Notes: generated by a model from the letters alone, not told the origin. Numbered from the stretch's first letter, positions 36,118-44,516 are shown. The stretch is DNA of 64,000 bases from Candidatus Methylopumilus planktonicus (GCF_006364715.1 NZ_CP040984.1:124001-188000); one strand, 5' to 3'. Numbers and translations are program-made.

Positions 36118-36750
36118 ATGATCGCAATCATTGATTATGGAATGGGAAATTTAAAGTCAGTATTTAATGCCTTTAAACAAGTCTCACCCGAAACTGATAT
36201 TAAAGTCACAAGCAATCCTGCTGACATTAAAAAAGCACATCATGTTGTTTTTCCTGGTCAAGGTGCTATGCCTGACTGCATAAGAGAGCTTGATGAAAGA
36301 AATTTAAGGTCCTCTGTTATAGATGCAGCAAAAACAAAACCTTTTTTAGGAATATGCATTGGTTTGCAGATGCTATTTGATAAAAGTGAAGAAGGTAATA
36401 CAGATGGCTTAGGATTGTTGAGCGGCACCATTAAGCGATTTAATAATGAAGGTACAGCGGACGAAAGTGGCCATAAGTTAAAAATTCCTCATATGGGGTG
36501 GAATGAAGTGTCACAAACAAATGATCATCCTTTATGGCAAAACATTAGTAATAACGATCGATTTTATTTTATTCATAGTTATTATTTAGAATCTAAAGAT
36601 AAAAATATTGTGTCAGCTGAAACTTTATATGCGCAAAAATTTTGTTGTGCTATTGCTAAAGAAAATATTTTTGCAGTGCAATTTCATCCAGAAAAAAGTT
36701 CTACTGCTGGCTTGCAACTTATAAAAAACTTCGTTCAATGGGCGGTATAG
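36118..36750 (+). CDS. hisH: imidazole glycerol phosphate synthase glutaminase subunit HisH
   Basis: Class I glutamine amidotransferase that feeds ammonia to HisF. The catalytic triad is C80 (G-I-C-I-G-L-Q), H190 and E192 (V-Q-F-H-P-E-K-S), with the oxyanion P-G-Q-G-A loop near residue 46. The length of 210 residues is normal. hisA follows 11 bases downstream. Confidence 0.97.
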   Translation: MIAIIDYGMGNLKSVFNAFKQVSPETDIKVTSNPADIKKAHHVVFPGQGAMPDCIRELDERNLRSSVIDAAKTKPFLGICIGLQMLFDKSEEGNTDGLGLLSGTIKRFNNEGTADESGHKLKIPHMGWNEVSQTNDHPLWQNISNNDRFYFIHSYYLESKDKNIVSAETLYAQKFCCAIAKENIFAVQFHPEKSSTAGLQLIKNFVQWAV

Positions 36751-36761
36751 GTTTTTAGTTT

Positions 36762-37502
36762 ATGTTAATCATTCCAGCAATTGATCTAAAAGATGGTAAG
36801 TGCGTTAGGCTTAAGCAAGGCTTAATGGAAGAATCAACAATCTTTTCAGAAAACCCTGGTGAAGTAGCAAAACAATGGACAGACCTAGGCGCTAGAAGAC
36901 TGCATCTGGTTGATCTAAATGGTGCTTTTGCAGGCAAGCCAGTGAATGAATCTGCGATTAAAGCAATTGTAAAAGAAGTTGATGGCGCGATTCCAATTCA
37001 GTTAGGTGGTGGTATTCGTAATCTCGATACAGTAGAAAAATATCTTAATAGCGGCGTTGATTACATCATCATTGGTACGGCTGCAGTCAAAAATCCTGGC
37101 TTCCTGCACGAGGCCTGTTATGCATTTCCTGGACAAATTATTGTCGGGCTTGATGCAAAGGAGGGAGAAGTGGCTATTGATGGGTGGGCTAAATTAACTG
37201 GACACAATGTAATTGAACTTGCAAAAAAATTTGAAGGATATGGTGTTGAAGGTATCATTTATACCGATATTGGACGTGATGGTATGTTAAATGGATTAAA
37301 TATTGAGGCGACCGAAAAATTAGCTGAGGCGCTAACCATTCCTGTCATTGCCAGTGGCGGCGTAACTAATCTAGAAGACATTAGAAACTTATCTTCAATT
37401 GCTTATTCGGGGGTCATTGGAGCAATTACAGGCAGAGCCATATACGAGGGCACGCTTGATTTTAAGGCAGCACAAGCACTCGCAGATGAGCTTATTAAAT
37501 AA
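36762..37502 (+). CDS. hisA: phosphoribosylformimino-5-aminoimidazole carboxamide ribotide isomerase HisA
   Basis: TIM-barrel isomerase opening the ribose of ProFAR to PRFAR. The start P-A-I-D-L-K-D-G-K-C-V-R-L with catalytic Asp8, the Q-L-G-G-G-I-R phosphate loop, the second Asp in Y-T-D-I-G-R-D-G-M and the terminal V-I-A-S-G-G-V-T mark HisA rather than HisF. 246 residues. hisF begins on the next base after its stop. Confidence 0.97.
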   Translation: MLIIPAIDLKDGKCVRLKQGLMEESTIFSENPGEVAKQWTDLGARRLHLVDLNGAFAGKPVNESAIKAIVKEVDGAIPIQLGGGIRNLDTVEKYLNSGVDYIIIGTAAVKNPGFLHEACYAFPGQIIVGLDAKEGEVAIDGWAKLTGHNVIELAKKFEGYGVEGIIYTDIGRDGMLNGLNIEATEKLAEALTIPVIASGGVTNLEDIRNLSSIAYSGVIGAITGRAIYEGTLDFKAAQALADELIK

Positions 37503-38273
37503 ATGTCGCTCGCCAAAAGAATTATTCCTTGTCTGGATGTGACTGATGGCAGAGTAGTTAAAGGCATTAATTTCCTTGAGTTACAGGATGCAGGCGACCC
37601 CGTAGAGGTTGCAAAAAAATATAACGAACAGGGCGCTGATGAATTAACTTTTTTAGACATCACAGCAAGTTCAGATAATCGAGGTTTAATACTTCATATT
37701 ATTGAAAACGTTGCAAAAGAAGTTTTTATTCCCCTCACCGTAGGCGGCGGCGTTCGAACTCTAGAAGATGTAAGAAATTTACTCAATGCAGGTGCTGACA
37801 AAGTCAGTATAAATACATCAGCAATTATTAATCCAGATATTGTTTATCAAACTTCATCCCGTTTTGGTTCACAGTGTATTGTCGTTGCAATAGACGCAAA
37901 GTTAACAGATCAAGGGGGTAAATCTTTTTGGCAAGTATTTACGCATGGAGGCAGAAATGCTACCGGGCTAGATGCAATTGAATGGGCAGTAAAAATGGTC
38001 TCATTAGGTGCAGGTGAACTATTAATTACGAGCATGGATCGAGACGGGACAAAAAAAGGTTTTGATCTCGAATTGATTAAGTCAATATCTGATAAAGTGG
38101 ATGTGCCTATTATTGCTTCCGGAGGCGTTGGTGATTTTCAGCATCTTGTAGATGGTATAAAAATAGGTGGGGCTGATGCAGTCTTAGCAGCAAGTATATT
38201 CCACTTCGGTGAATATACAATCGATGAAGCAAAAGCGTTTATGAAGTCTAATCATATAGAGATTCGTCAATGA
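37503..38273 (+). CDS. hisF: imidazole glycerol phosphate synthase cyclase subunit HisF
   Basis: TIM-barrel cyclase partnering HisH, making imidazole glycerol phosphate and the purine intermediate AICAR. The start R-I-I-P-C-L-D-V (Asp12), the V-G-G-G-V-R phosphate loop, S-M-D-R-D-G-T-K and the I-A-S-G-G-V-G motif are present. 256 residues. The stop overlaps hisI by 4 bases. Confidence 0.97.
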   Translation: MSLAKRIIPCLDVTDGRVVKGINFLELQDAGDPVEVAKKYNEQGADELTFLDITASSDNRGLILHIIENVAKEVFIPLTVGGGVRTLEDVRNLLNAGADKVSINTSAIINPDIVYQTSSRFGSQCIVVAIDAKLTDQGGKSFWQVFTHGGRNATGLDAIEWAVKMVSLGAGELLITSMDRDGTKKGFDLELIKSISDKVDVPIIASGGVGDFQHLVDGIKIGGADAVLAASIFHFGEYTIDEAKAFMKSNHIEIRQ

Positions 38274-38656
38274 GCTGGATACATTCAATAAAATGGGACT
38301 CCGATGGTCTTGTGCCTGTGATTGCTCAAGACTATAAAACAAATAAAGTGCTTATGTTTGCATGGATGAACCAAGAGGCCTTAGAGCTCACACAAAAAAA
38401 TAAGAAAGCTTTTTATTGGTCAAGGTCTAGGAAAAAAATTTGGGAAAAAGGCGAAGAATCCGGACATACACAAAATGTTCGCGAAATTAGACTTGATTGC
38501 GATGGCGATGTCGTCTTGCTTAAAATTGAGCAAGTTGAAAATATTGCTTGTCATACCGGACGTGAAACTTGTTTCTACCAAAAATTAGATGATAAAGGCA
38601 TTTGGATAAACGATCATGCCGTGATTAAAGACCCTAAAGATATTTATAAAAAATAA
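38270..38656 (+). CDS. hisI: phosphoribosyl-AMP cyclohydrolase
   Basis: Zinc hydrolase, third step of the pathway. 128 residues, separate from HisE (fused in enterobacteria). Metal-binding pieces are D-C-D-G-D and the later C-H-T-G-R-E-T-C-F, and the W-S-R-S-R substrate motif is present. hisE follows 4 bases after its stop. Confidence 0.96.
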   Translation: MSWIHSIKWDSDGLVPVIAQDYKTNKVLMFAWMNQEALELTQKNKKAFYWSRSRKKIWEKGEESGHTQNVREIRLDCDGDVVLLKIEQVENIACHTGRETCFYQKLDDKGIWINDHAVIKDPKDIYKK

Positions 38657-38660
38657 AGAT

Positions 38661-38987
38661 ATGAATACTATTTTAAAAAAACTTACCGAAACACTCGAAG
38701 CTAGAAAAAAAGATGATCCGACTAAATCATATACAGCTTCTTTATATCGTGACGGGTTAGAAGCTATTTTAAAAAAAGTAAATGAAGAAGCTTTTGAAAC
38801 AATCATTGCTGCGCGCCAAGGAGACGACAAGGAGCTTATTCATGAAGTCGCTGATCTTTGGTTTCATACTTTAGTATTAATGGCACATAAAAATTTAAGT
38901 GCAGAAGATATTTTGAATGAGCTTTCAAGAAGAGAAGGGACTTCAGGTATTGAAGAAAAAGAAAGCCGCTCTTCAAAAGTAAAATAA
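38661..38987 (+). CDS. hisE: phosphoribosyl-ATP pyrophosphatase
   Basis: Second step of histidine synthesis, a MazG-like all-alpha hydrolase of 108 residues. The Mg-binding E-E-A-F-E-T and H-E-V-A-D-L-W-F-H are visible, as is the S-Y-T-A-S-L opening. It is the last his gene of the run; hinT starts one base after its stop. Confidence 0.95.
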   Translation: MNTILKKLTETLEARKKDDPTKSYTASLYRDGLEAILKKVNEEAFETIIAARQGDDKELIHEVADLWFHTLVLMAHKNLSAEDILNELSRREGTSGIEEKESRSSKVK

Positions 38988-38988
38988 T

Positions 38989-39321
38989 ATGACATGTATT
39001 TTTTGTAAAATTATTGACGGCTCAATACCAAGCAAAAAAATATTTGAGAATGATGAATTGATTGCTTTTCATGATGTTCACCCTATCGATAAAGTGCACT
39101 TTCTCATTACGCCTAAAAAACATATTGAAAATTTGATAGCCTGCAGTGAAATTGATAAAGACATCATATCGAATATGCTTTTATTAGCGCCTAAGCTAGC
39201 AAAAGAGTTAGGATTAAAAGGCTTTCGCACAATGATTAATTCAGGGGCTGAGGGCGGTCAAGAAGTTTTTCATATGCACTTTCATGTTTACGGTGGAAGT
39301 TCAAAACTAGTAAAAATTTAA
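38989..39321 (+). CDS. hinT: HIT-family purine nucleoside phosphoramidase (HinT-like)
   Basis: 110-residue HIT protein. The histidine triad is H95-M-H97-F-H99 followed by V-Y-G-G, with the N-terminal F-C-K-I-I-D-G-S-I-P-S and F-x-D-V-x-P family blocks. It hydrolyses adenosine phosphoramidates; the cellular role is not well defined. Position between his and tat genes is conserved in betaproteobacteria. Confidence 0.95.
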   Translation: MTCIFCKIIDGSIPSKKIFENDELIAFHDVHPIDKVHFLITPKKHIENLIACSEIDKDIISNMLLLAPKLAKELGLKGFRTMINSGAEGGQEVFHMHFHVYGGSSKLVKI

Positions 39322-39334
39322 TAAGGGGATTGTT

Positions 39335-39532
39335 ATGGGATTTTCAAGCATTACACATTGGCTAATAGTTTTGTTAATTGTCTTCTTAATATTTGGTACA
39401 AGTAAATTAAGAAATATTGGAAGCGATTTAGGTGCCGCAATTAAGAACTTTAAAGATGCAGTTAAAAATGAAAATACACCAAAAAATAGAGCATCAACTC
39501 GAAAGACTGCAAAAACTCGAGCTAGAAAATAA
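39335..39532 (+). CDS. tatA: twin-arginine translocase subunit TatA
   Basis: 65 residues: an N-terminal membrane helix (about 8-21), then F-G-T-S-K-L-R-N-I-G-S-D-L-G as the hinge and amphipathic helix, and a basic Arg/Lys/Thr tail. TatA oligomers form the pathway for folded proteins. An AAGGGG site precedes the ATG. Confidence 0.93.
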   Translation: MGFSSITHWLIVLLIVFLIFGTSKLRNIGSDLGAAIKNFKDAVKNENTPKNRASTRKTAKTRARK

Positions 39533-39537
39533 GCTTT

Positions 39538-39762
39538 ATGTTTGATGTTTCATTTTCAGAGTTAGTCGTTATTTTTTTTGTAGCACTGATAGCTATTGGC
39601 CCAGAAAAGCTTCCTAAAGTTGCTAAGGTCCTAGGCAAGCTTACTGGAAGAGCTCAAAATTATATTGGGAAACTTAAAGAAGAGATTGAGCGAGAAGAAA
39701 AGTTTAAAGAGCTTCAAAAAATTCAGCGTGAAATTAAAAAAAAGTCGATTAAATCTCGGTGA
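39538..39762 (+). CDS. tatB: twin-arginine translocase subunit TatB (short)
   Basis: 74 residues opening M-F-D-V-S-F-S-E-L with a membrane helix and F-x-x-L-I-A-I-G-P-E-K-L-P-K-V, the TatB signature (E and G-P). It then has an amphipathic charged helix and stops; E. coli TatB is about 171 residues, so the C-terminal region is missing. TatB normally forms the signal-peptide receptor with TatC. It overlaps tatC by 4 bases. Confidence 0.92.
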   Translation: MFDVSFSELVVIFFVALIAIGPEKLPKVAKVLGKLTGRAQNYIGKLKEEIEREEKFKELQKIQREIKKKSIKSR

Positions 39763-40475
39763 CTCACTTTAAACCTTTTATTCAGCAACTCATTGAATTA
39801 AGAAATACTCTGTTTAGAGCTTCAGTTAGCTTTATTATCATTTTTATATGTCTAAGTTTTTACGCAAATGATATCTATAGTTTTTTCTCAGCGCCACTTA
39901 TTGCTAAATTAACAGACGGTAATAAGTTGGTAAGCACAGGTCTTACCTCAACATTTTTAGTCCCAATCAAAATTACAGCCTTCGTTTCATTTTTGCTCTC
40001 ACTCCCTTTTATTTTTTATCAGTTTTGGCGTTTTATTTCCCCTGGGCTTTATAAAAAAGAAAAAAAATTAATTTTATTTTCATTCGTGAGTGGTTTCATA
40101 TTGTTCTTTATTGGAATGACTTTTGCTTATTACCTCATTTTCCCAATTATATTTAATTTCTTTATTCTGATGACGCCCACAAATGTAAGTCTAATGATAG
40201 ATATTTCAAATTATCTGGATTTAATTTTGTCCTTGCTTATCTCATTTGGATTGGCATTCGAAGTGCCGGTAATTATTATTATATTAGTGACATTAGGATG
40301 GGTAAAAGTTAAAACATTGGAAGAAGCAAGACCATATATGATTGTGATTGCCTTTATCGTTAGTGCTATTCTGACGCCACCCGATGTTATCTCACAATTA
40401 TGCTTAGCAATTCCATTATGGTTTTTATACGAAATAGGCTTATTAGTATCAAAACGAATCAACTTAAAGGCTTGA
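39759..40475 (+). CDS. tatC: twin-arginine translocase subunit TatC
   Basis: Polytopic receptor core of the Tat system; 238 residues with six helices. Conserved elements are the E-L-R-N opening (here L-I-E-L-R-N), F-Y-Q-F-W-R-F-I-S-P-G-L-Y-K-K-E, and F-G-L-A-F-E-V-P-V, whose Glu is functionally conserved. The start is GTG within the tatB stop. The downstream Rieske protein is a predicted Tat client. Confidence 0.95.
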   Translation: MTHFKPFIQQLIELRNTLFRASVSFIIIFICLSFYANDIYSFFSAPLIAKLTDGNKLVSTGLTSTFLVPIKITAFVSFLLSLPFIFYQFWRFISPGLYKKEKKLILFSFVSGFILFFIGMTFAYYLIFPIIFNFFILMTPTNVSLMIDISNYLDLILSLLISFGLAFEVPVIIIILVTLGWVKVKTLEEARPYMIVIAFIVSAILTPPDVISQLCLAIPLWFLYEIGLLVSKRINLKA

Positions 40476-40502
40476 TAAGCTGAAATTTAGTTTTGCCTGC
40501 TA

Positions 40503-40531
40503 TTTAGATTTCGAATGAAATTTTGTATAAT
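40503..40531 (+). promoter_or_regulatory. promoter for petABC
   Basis: TTTAGA (40503-40508) and a perfect TATAAT (40526-40531) are 17 bases apart, giving a 5' leader of about 65 bases before petA in the 126-base gap after tatC. Confidence 0.55.
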
Positions 40532-40601
40532 GCAGCAACTTTTGCAGAGTTCACGTCTCTCAACCATAATAATTTCATAAAAACATACTTACATTAAGAT
40601 C

Positions 40602-41201
40602 ATGGCAAACCATCAAGACGACAAAATAGACAAAAAGAAAAGAAGTTTTTTAATTGCAGCCACTACTGTAACTGGCGCAATTGGTGCAGGAGCGATTGCC
40701 GTTCCATTCTTATCAAGTATGACACCAAGCGAACGCGCTAAAGCTGCCGGAGCACCTGTTGAAGTTGATCTAAGTAAGATTGAAGCAGGGTCTATGATTA
40801 CGACTGAATGGAGAGGTCAGCCAGTTTGGATTATTAATCGCTCTAAGGCAATGTTAGATGATTTGAAAAAAAACGACCCCAATCTTTCCGACCCTAATCT
40901 TGATGTAATATCTCAGCAGCCAAGTTATTGCAAGAATGCGACAAGATCCCTTAAACCTAATTTGCTTGTCCTAGTTGGCATTTGCACTCATTTGGGTTGT
41001 TCACCAACTGCAAAATTAGAAACGCAAGGTGATATGGGCGAAAATTGGAGTGGGGGATTTTTCTGCCCATGTCATGGCTCTAGATTTGATTTAGCTGGTC
41101 GAGTATATAAGGGGTCTCCAGCGCCAATTAATCTTGTAGTTCCTCCTCATAAATATATCAATGACAGCACCCTATTAATTGGTGAAGACAATAAAGGATA
41201 A
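40602..41201 (+). CDS. petA: ubiquinol-cytochrome c reductase Rieske iron-sulfur subunit
   Basis: Rieske protein of the bc1 complex, transferring electrons from ubiquinol to cytochrome c1. Cluster ligands are C128-T-H130-L-G-C133 and C155-P-C157-H158-G-S. A single N-terminal helix (about 15-36) follows the Tat region, and the E-R-A-K-A-A-G-A-P-V-E-V-D hinge is typical of betaproteobacteria. The twin-arginine position reads K13-R14-S-F-L rather than R-R. 199 residues, normal length. Confidence 0.95.
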   Translation: MANHQDDKIDKKKRSFLIAATTVTGAIGAGAIAVPFLSSMTPSERAKAAGAPVEVDLSKIEAGSMITTEWRGQPVWIINRSKAMLDDLKKNDPNLSDPNLDVISQQPSYCKNATRSLKPNLLVLVGICTHLGCSPTAKLETQGDMGENWSGGFFCPCHGSRFDLAGRVYKGSPAPINLVVPPHKYINDSTLLIGEDNKG

Positions 41202-41217
41202 GGGTTACCTATAAAGT

Positions 41218-42519
41218 ATGAAAAAAGAAATTAAAACAAAAAAATCTGCAGCTGGATTAATGGCTTGGGTAGACGAAAGATTTCCGTTGTCGTCTTTAAT
41301 CACAAATCATCTTACTGAATATTACGCACCTAAAAACTTTAACTTTTGGTATTTTTTTGGGGCACTTGCTCTTCTTACCCTCATCCTTCAGCTTGTCACT
41401 GGACTTTTGTTGACTATGCATTACAAACCTGACGCAGAGCTAGCATTTGCATCAGTCGAATATATCATGCGAGATGTTTCATTTGGATGGTTAATAAGAT
41501 ATATGCACTCTACAGGAGCATCTTTATTTTTTGTCGTTGTGTACATGCACATGTTTAGAGCTTTAATTTATGGTTCTTATAAGAATCCAAGAGAACTTTT
41601 GTGGCTCTTTGGGGTAGCTATTTTTCTTTGTTTAATGGGGGAAGCTTTTTTTGGATATCTTCTACCTTGGGGCCAAATGTCATACTGGGGCGCGCAAGTC
41701 ATTGTAAATCTATTTTCTACTATTCCATTTATAGGTCCAGACTTATCCGAGTGGCTCAGAGGTGATTACTTGGTATCAGATGCAACACTAAATCGTTTTT
41801 TTGCTTTTCATGTGATTGCTCTTCCTATAGTGCTATTAGGCCTAGTTTTTTTTCATCTTGTAGCATTGCATGAAGTTGGGTCCAACAATCCCGATGGTAT
41901 TGACATTAAAAAAAATCTGGATAAAAAAACAGGTATTCCTTTAGATGGAATTCCATTTCATCCTTATTACACAGTCAAAGATCTTATAGGTGTTTCTACT
42001 TATTTAATTATCTTTGCCTTAATTGTTTTTTACTTGCCTGAAATGGGAGGATACTTCCTTGAAGCTAATAATTTTATTCCCGCGAATCCCTTAGTTACGC
42101 CTGCGCACATTGCTCCAGTTTGGTACTTCACACCTTATTATTCAATTCTTCGTGCGGTTCCACCTATATTGAATTCCCAATTTCCAGGTGTTGCTGCCAT
42201 GGGGCTGTCTGTAATTATATTTGCATTTTTGCCATGGCTCGATAGAAGCGAGGTCAGATCAATTCGATACAAAGGAATTTTATTTAAACGTTGGATCGCA
42301 TTATTTGTAACAAGCTTCATTGTTTTGGGTTACCTAGGCACTGAGCCATCAAACGTTTGGGGGCAATTCTCCAGTGCAATACCTTTTATTGGTGGAGTTG
42401 ATAAAGCTACAATAGCTGCTCGAATCTTTACAGTTACATACTTTGCCTTTTTTATCCTAATGCCTTATTACAGCAAGAGAGATAAAACAAAGCCCGTTCC
42501 TTCTAGAGTTAAGTATTGA
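41218..42519 (+). CDS. petB: cytochrome b of the bc1 complex
   Basis: 433-residue membrane subunit with the two b haems. The haem ligand pairs are H97/H111 and H198/H213. The Qo-site motif is P300-V-W-Y303 instead of the mitochondrial P-E-W-Y. The protein is the full-length, eight-helix form, not the split b6/subunit IV type. Its stop overlaps the petC start by one base. Confidence 0.96.
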   Translation: MKKEIKTKKSAAGLMAWVDERFPLSSLITNHLTEYYAPKNFNFWYFFGALALLTLILQLVTGLLLTMHYKPDAELAFASVEYIMRDVSFGWLIRYMHSTGASLFFVVVYMHMFRALIYGSYKNPRELLWLFGVAIFLCLMGEAFFGYLLPWGQMSYWGAQVIVNLFSTIPFIGPDLSEWLRGDYLVSDATLNRFFAFHVIALPIVLLGLVFFHLVALHEVGSNNPDGIDIKKNLDKKTGIPLDGIPFHPYYTVKDLIGVSTYLIIFALIVFYLPEMGGYFLEANNFIPANPLVTPAHIAPVWYFTPYYSILRAVPPILNSQFPGVAAMGLSVIIFAFLPWLDRSEVRSIRYKGILFKRWIALFVTSFIVLGYLGTEPSNVWGQFSSAIPFIGGVDKATIAARIFTVTYFAFFILMPYYSKRDKTKPVPSRVKY

Positions 42520-43220
42520 TGAAATCTCTAACTAAATTTTTTTTGATAGGATTATTTTTTTGTGACGTTGGACTCGCAAATGATGGCCCAATTTTAGAAA
42601 AAGCACCTATTGATTTAACAGACCAACAATCTCTTCAAAGAGGGGCAAAAACATTTATTAATTATTGTTTGAATTGTCACAGCGCTAATTACATGAGATA
42701 TAACCGTCTCAATGATATTGGTTTGACTGATAGTTTGATTAAAGAAAATTTACTTTTTACAGCTGAAAAAGTAGGAGAGCCAATGAAAGTCGCAATGAAT
42801 AGAGACGATGCTAAGGTTTGGTTTGGAGCAAATCCACCGGATCTCTCTGTTGAGGTAAGGGCGAGAGGTTCGGATTGGGTCTACGGCTATCTTCGAGGGT
42901 ATTATCGAGACCCCACCAGACCAACTGGTTGGAATAACACTGTCTACGAAAAAACAGCTATGCCGCACATTTTGTGGAAGCTGCAGGGGGATCAAAAGCT
43001 AGATGAAAAGCATAAAACTTTAGAGATCGTTAAACCAGGCACGCTTTCGGTGAAAGAATATGATGCGTTAATAGGAGACCTTGTAAATTATCTTACGTTC
43101 ATGTCAGAGCCCTCAAAATTAAAAAGACTCGATATGGGGTATTATGTTTTGATATTCCTCGGCTTGTTATTACTTTTAACAGTCAAACTTAAGAAAGAAT
43201 TTTGGAAAGACATTAAATAA
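42519..43220 (+). CDS. petC: cytochrome c1 of the bc1 complex
   Basis: Membrane-anchored c-type cytochrome accepting electrons from the Rieske centre. A signal peptide spans about 1-20. The haem site is C50-L-N-C53-H54 followed by A-N-Y-M-R-Y-N-R, a C-terminal anchor helix spans about 207-223, and W-K-D-I-K ends the protein. I start at the ATG 42519 (TGATG overlap with petB) rather than the TTG one codon earlier. Confidence 0.95.
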   Translation: MKSLTKFFLIGLFFCDVGLANDGPILEKAPIDLTDQQSLQRGAKTFINYCLNCHSANYMRYNRLNDIGLTDSLIKENLLFTAEKVGEPMKVAMNRDDAKVWFGANPPDLSVEVRARGSDWVYGYLRGYYRDPTRPTGWNNTVYEKTAMPHILWKLQGDQKLDEKHKTLEIVKPGTLSVKEYDALIGDLVNYLTFMSEPSKLKRLDMGYYVLIFLGLLLLLTVKLKKEFWKDIK

Positions 43221-43222
43221 TT

Positions 43223-43822
43223 ATGATGAAATTATATTCAGGATCGATCGATCCTTTTAGCCATCGCTGCAGAATTGTTTTGTTTGAAAAAGGCATGGAC
43301 TTTGAGGTTGTAGATGTGGATTTGGCTAATAAACCTGAAGATTTAGCTATATTAAGCCCGCATAATTCTGTTCCCGTTTTGGTAGAAAGAGATCTTGTAT
43401 TAACAGACGCTAATATTATTAATGAATATATTGATGAGCGTTTTCCTCATCCTCAGCTTATGCCAGCAGACCCAGTAATGAGAGCAAGAGCACGTTTATT
43501 TTTAAGTGATTTTGAAAAACAATTATTTGTTCATATTCCCGCATTAGAATCTTCTGATGAGACTGCTAAGGAGATTGCAAAAAAACATGTGCGTGATAAT
43601 TTACTTTTAATCGTCCCCATTTTTTCTAAACAGCAACATTTGTTGAGTGATGAATTTTCGATGTTAGATGTTGCTATTGCTCCCTTATTATGGCGATTGG
43701 GCCATTATGGTATTGAGCTTCCAAATCAAGCAGCACCATTGCTCAAGTATGCGGAGAAATTATTCTCAAGACCACTTTATGCTGATGCAATGACACCTTC
43801 AGAAAAAGCGATGAGAAAATAA
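43223..43822 (+). CDS. sspA: stringent starvation protein A homologue (GST fold)
   Basis: 199-residue glutathione-transferase-fold protein. In E. coli SspA binds RNA polymerase and acts during starvation. The N-terminal thioredoxin-like part has S-H-R-C-R-I-V-L-F-E-K-G, N-S-V-P-V-L-V-E-R-D and the tail helix domain has L-D-V-A-I-A-P-L-L-W-R-L, both usual for SspA. Catalytic GST function is doubtful. The location between petC and sspB is conserved in beta- and gammaproteobacteria. Confidence 0.92.
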   Translation: MMKLYSGSIDPFSHRCRIVLFEKGMDFEVVDVDLANKPEDLAILSPHNSVPVLVERDLVLTDANIINEYIDERFPHPQLMPADPVMRARARLFLSDFEKQLFVHIPALESSDETAKEIAKKHVRDNLLLIVPIFSKQQHLLSDEFSMLDVAIAPLLWRLGHYGIELPNQAAPLLKYAEKLFSRPLYADAMTPSEKAMRK

Positions 43823-43832
43823 TTTAGCATCA

Positions 43833-44219
43833 ATGGCAAAGTCAGCCTCAACTAAACCTTATCTTGTAAGAGCAATTTATGAATGGTGTGTTGCTGAACA
43901 ATACACACCTTTTTTGCTTGTAAAGATAGATCAAAATACTTTAGCGCCCAGGGCTTTCATTAAAGATGGAAAAATTCTTCTTAATTTAAGCCCTGGTTCT
44001 ATTAAAGATTTGCTTATGGGGGATGAAGCAATAACCTTTACAGCGAGATTTAATGGCACCCCTGAAAATTTATACCTGCCTATTTCCGCTGTTGAGGGGG
44101 TTTACGCTAAAGAAAATGGCGAAGGACTCTTCTTTGAAGCTAAAGAAGATCAAGAATTAGGTTCAACCGAAACAAAAAAATCCCCCAATAAACCTAAATT
44201 AACCCTAGTTAAGAACTAA
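43833..44219 (+). CDS. sspB: ClpXP protease specificity-enhancing factor SspB
   Basis: Adaptor that delivers ssrA-tagged peptides to ClpXP. 128 residues: folded N-terminal substrate-binding domain (K-P-Y-L-V-R-A-I-Y-E-W ... P-Y/F-L-L-V), I-L-L-N-L-S-P-G-S-I strand, flexible acidic linker, and a terminal K-L-T-L-V-K ClpX-binding tail. Overall length is somewhat short because the linker is brief. sspA lies 10 bases upstream. Confidence 0.92.
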   Translation: MAKSASTKPYLVRAIYEWCVAEQYTPFLLVKIDQNTLAPRAFIKDGKILLNLSPGSIKDLLMGDEAITFTARFNGTPENLYLPISAVEGVYAKENGEGLFFEAKEDQELGSTETKKSPNKPKLTLVKN

Positions 44220-44247
44220 AAAACTAGTTCAAATTTAAATAAATTGG

Positions 44248-44253
44248 TATAGT
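44248..44253 (+). promoter_or_regulatory. -10 element of the tRNA-tuf operon promoter
   Basis: TATAGT is followed by a GC-rich AGCGCC discriminator and the tRNA-Thr gene begins 16 bases later, as expected for a stable-RNA promoter. I could not identify a strong -35 at the right distance, so the call is tentative. Confidence 0.4.
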
Positions 44254-44269
44254 AGCGCCTCCTGATAAC

Positions 44270-44345
44270 GCCGGATTAGCTCAGTTGGTAGAGCAGCGCA
44301 CTTGTAATGCGAAGGTCGTCAGTTCGATTCCGACATCCGGCACCA
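44270..44345 (+). tRNA. tRNA-Thr (anticodon TGT)
   Basis: Full cloverleaf: acceptor GCCGGAT pairs with ATCCGGC, then A and encoded CCA. The D-arm is GCTC/GAGC, the anticodon loop CTTGTAA has TGT at 44303-44305, and the T-arm carries TTCGATT. It heads the Thr-Tyr-Gly-Thr-tuf cluster, the same order as E. coli thrU-tyrU-glyT-thrT-tufB. Confidence 0.97.
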
Positions 44346-44431
44346 TCTTAGTTTGTATTTATTTCTTATCTATAAGTCCCTCATTAGTTTGACAAAAATC
44401 AAAAAAACCAACATAATTTAGGGTTCGGTTT

Positions 44432-44516
44432 GGAGGGGTGGCCGAGTGGTTAAAGGCGACGGACTGTAAATCCGTTCTCTCTGAGTACGAAGGTTCGAAT
44501 CCTTCCCCCTCCACCA
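44432..44516 (+). tRNA. tRNA-Tyr (anticodon GTA)
   Basis: Class II tRNA of 85 nt with long variable arm (TCTCTCTGAGTACGA region). Acceptor GGAGGGG pairs with CCCCTCC, encoded A-CCA end. Anticodon loop CTGTAAA has GTA at 44466-44468. Confidence 0.97.

Noticed and set aside
42516..42518. TTG as the petC start
   Set aside because: It is directly followed by ATG at 42519, which gives the common TGATG coupling with petB; the TTG adds only one residue.
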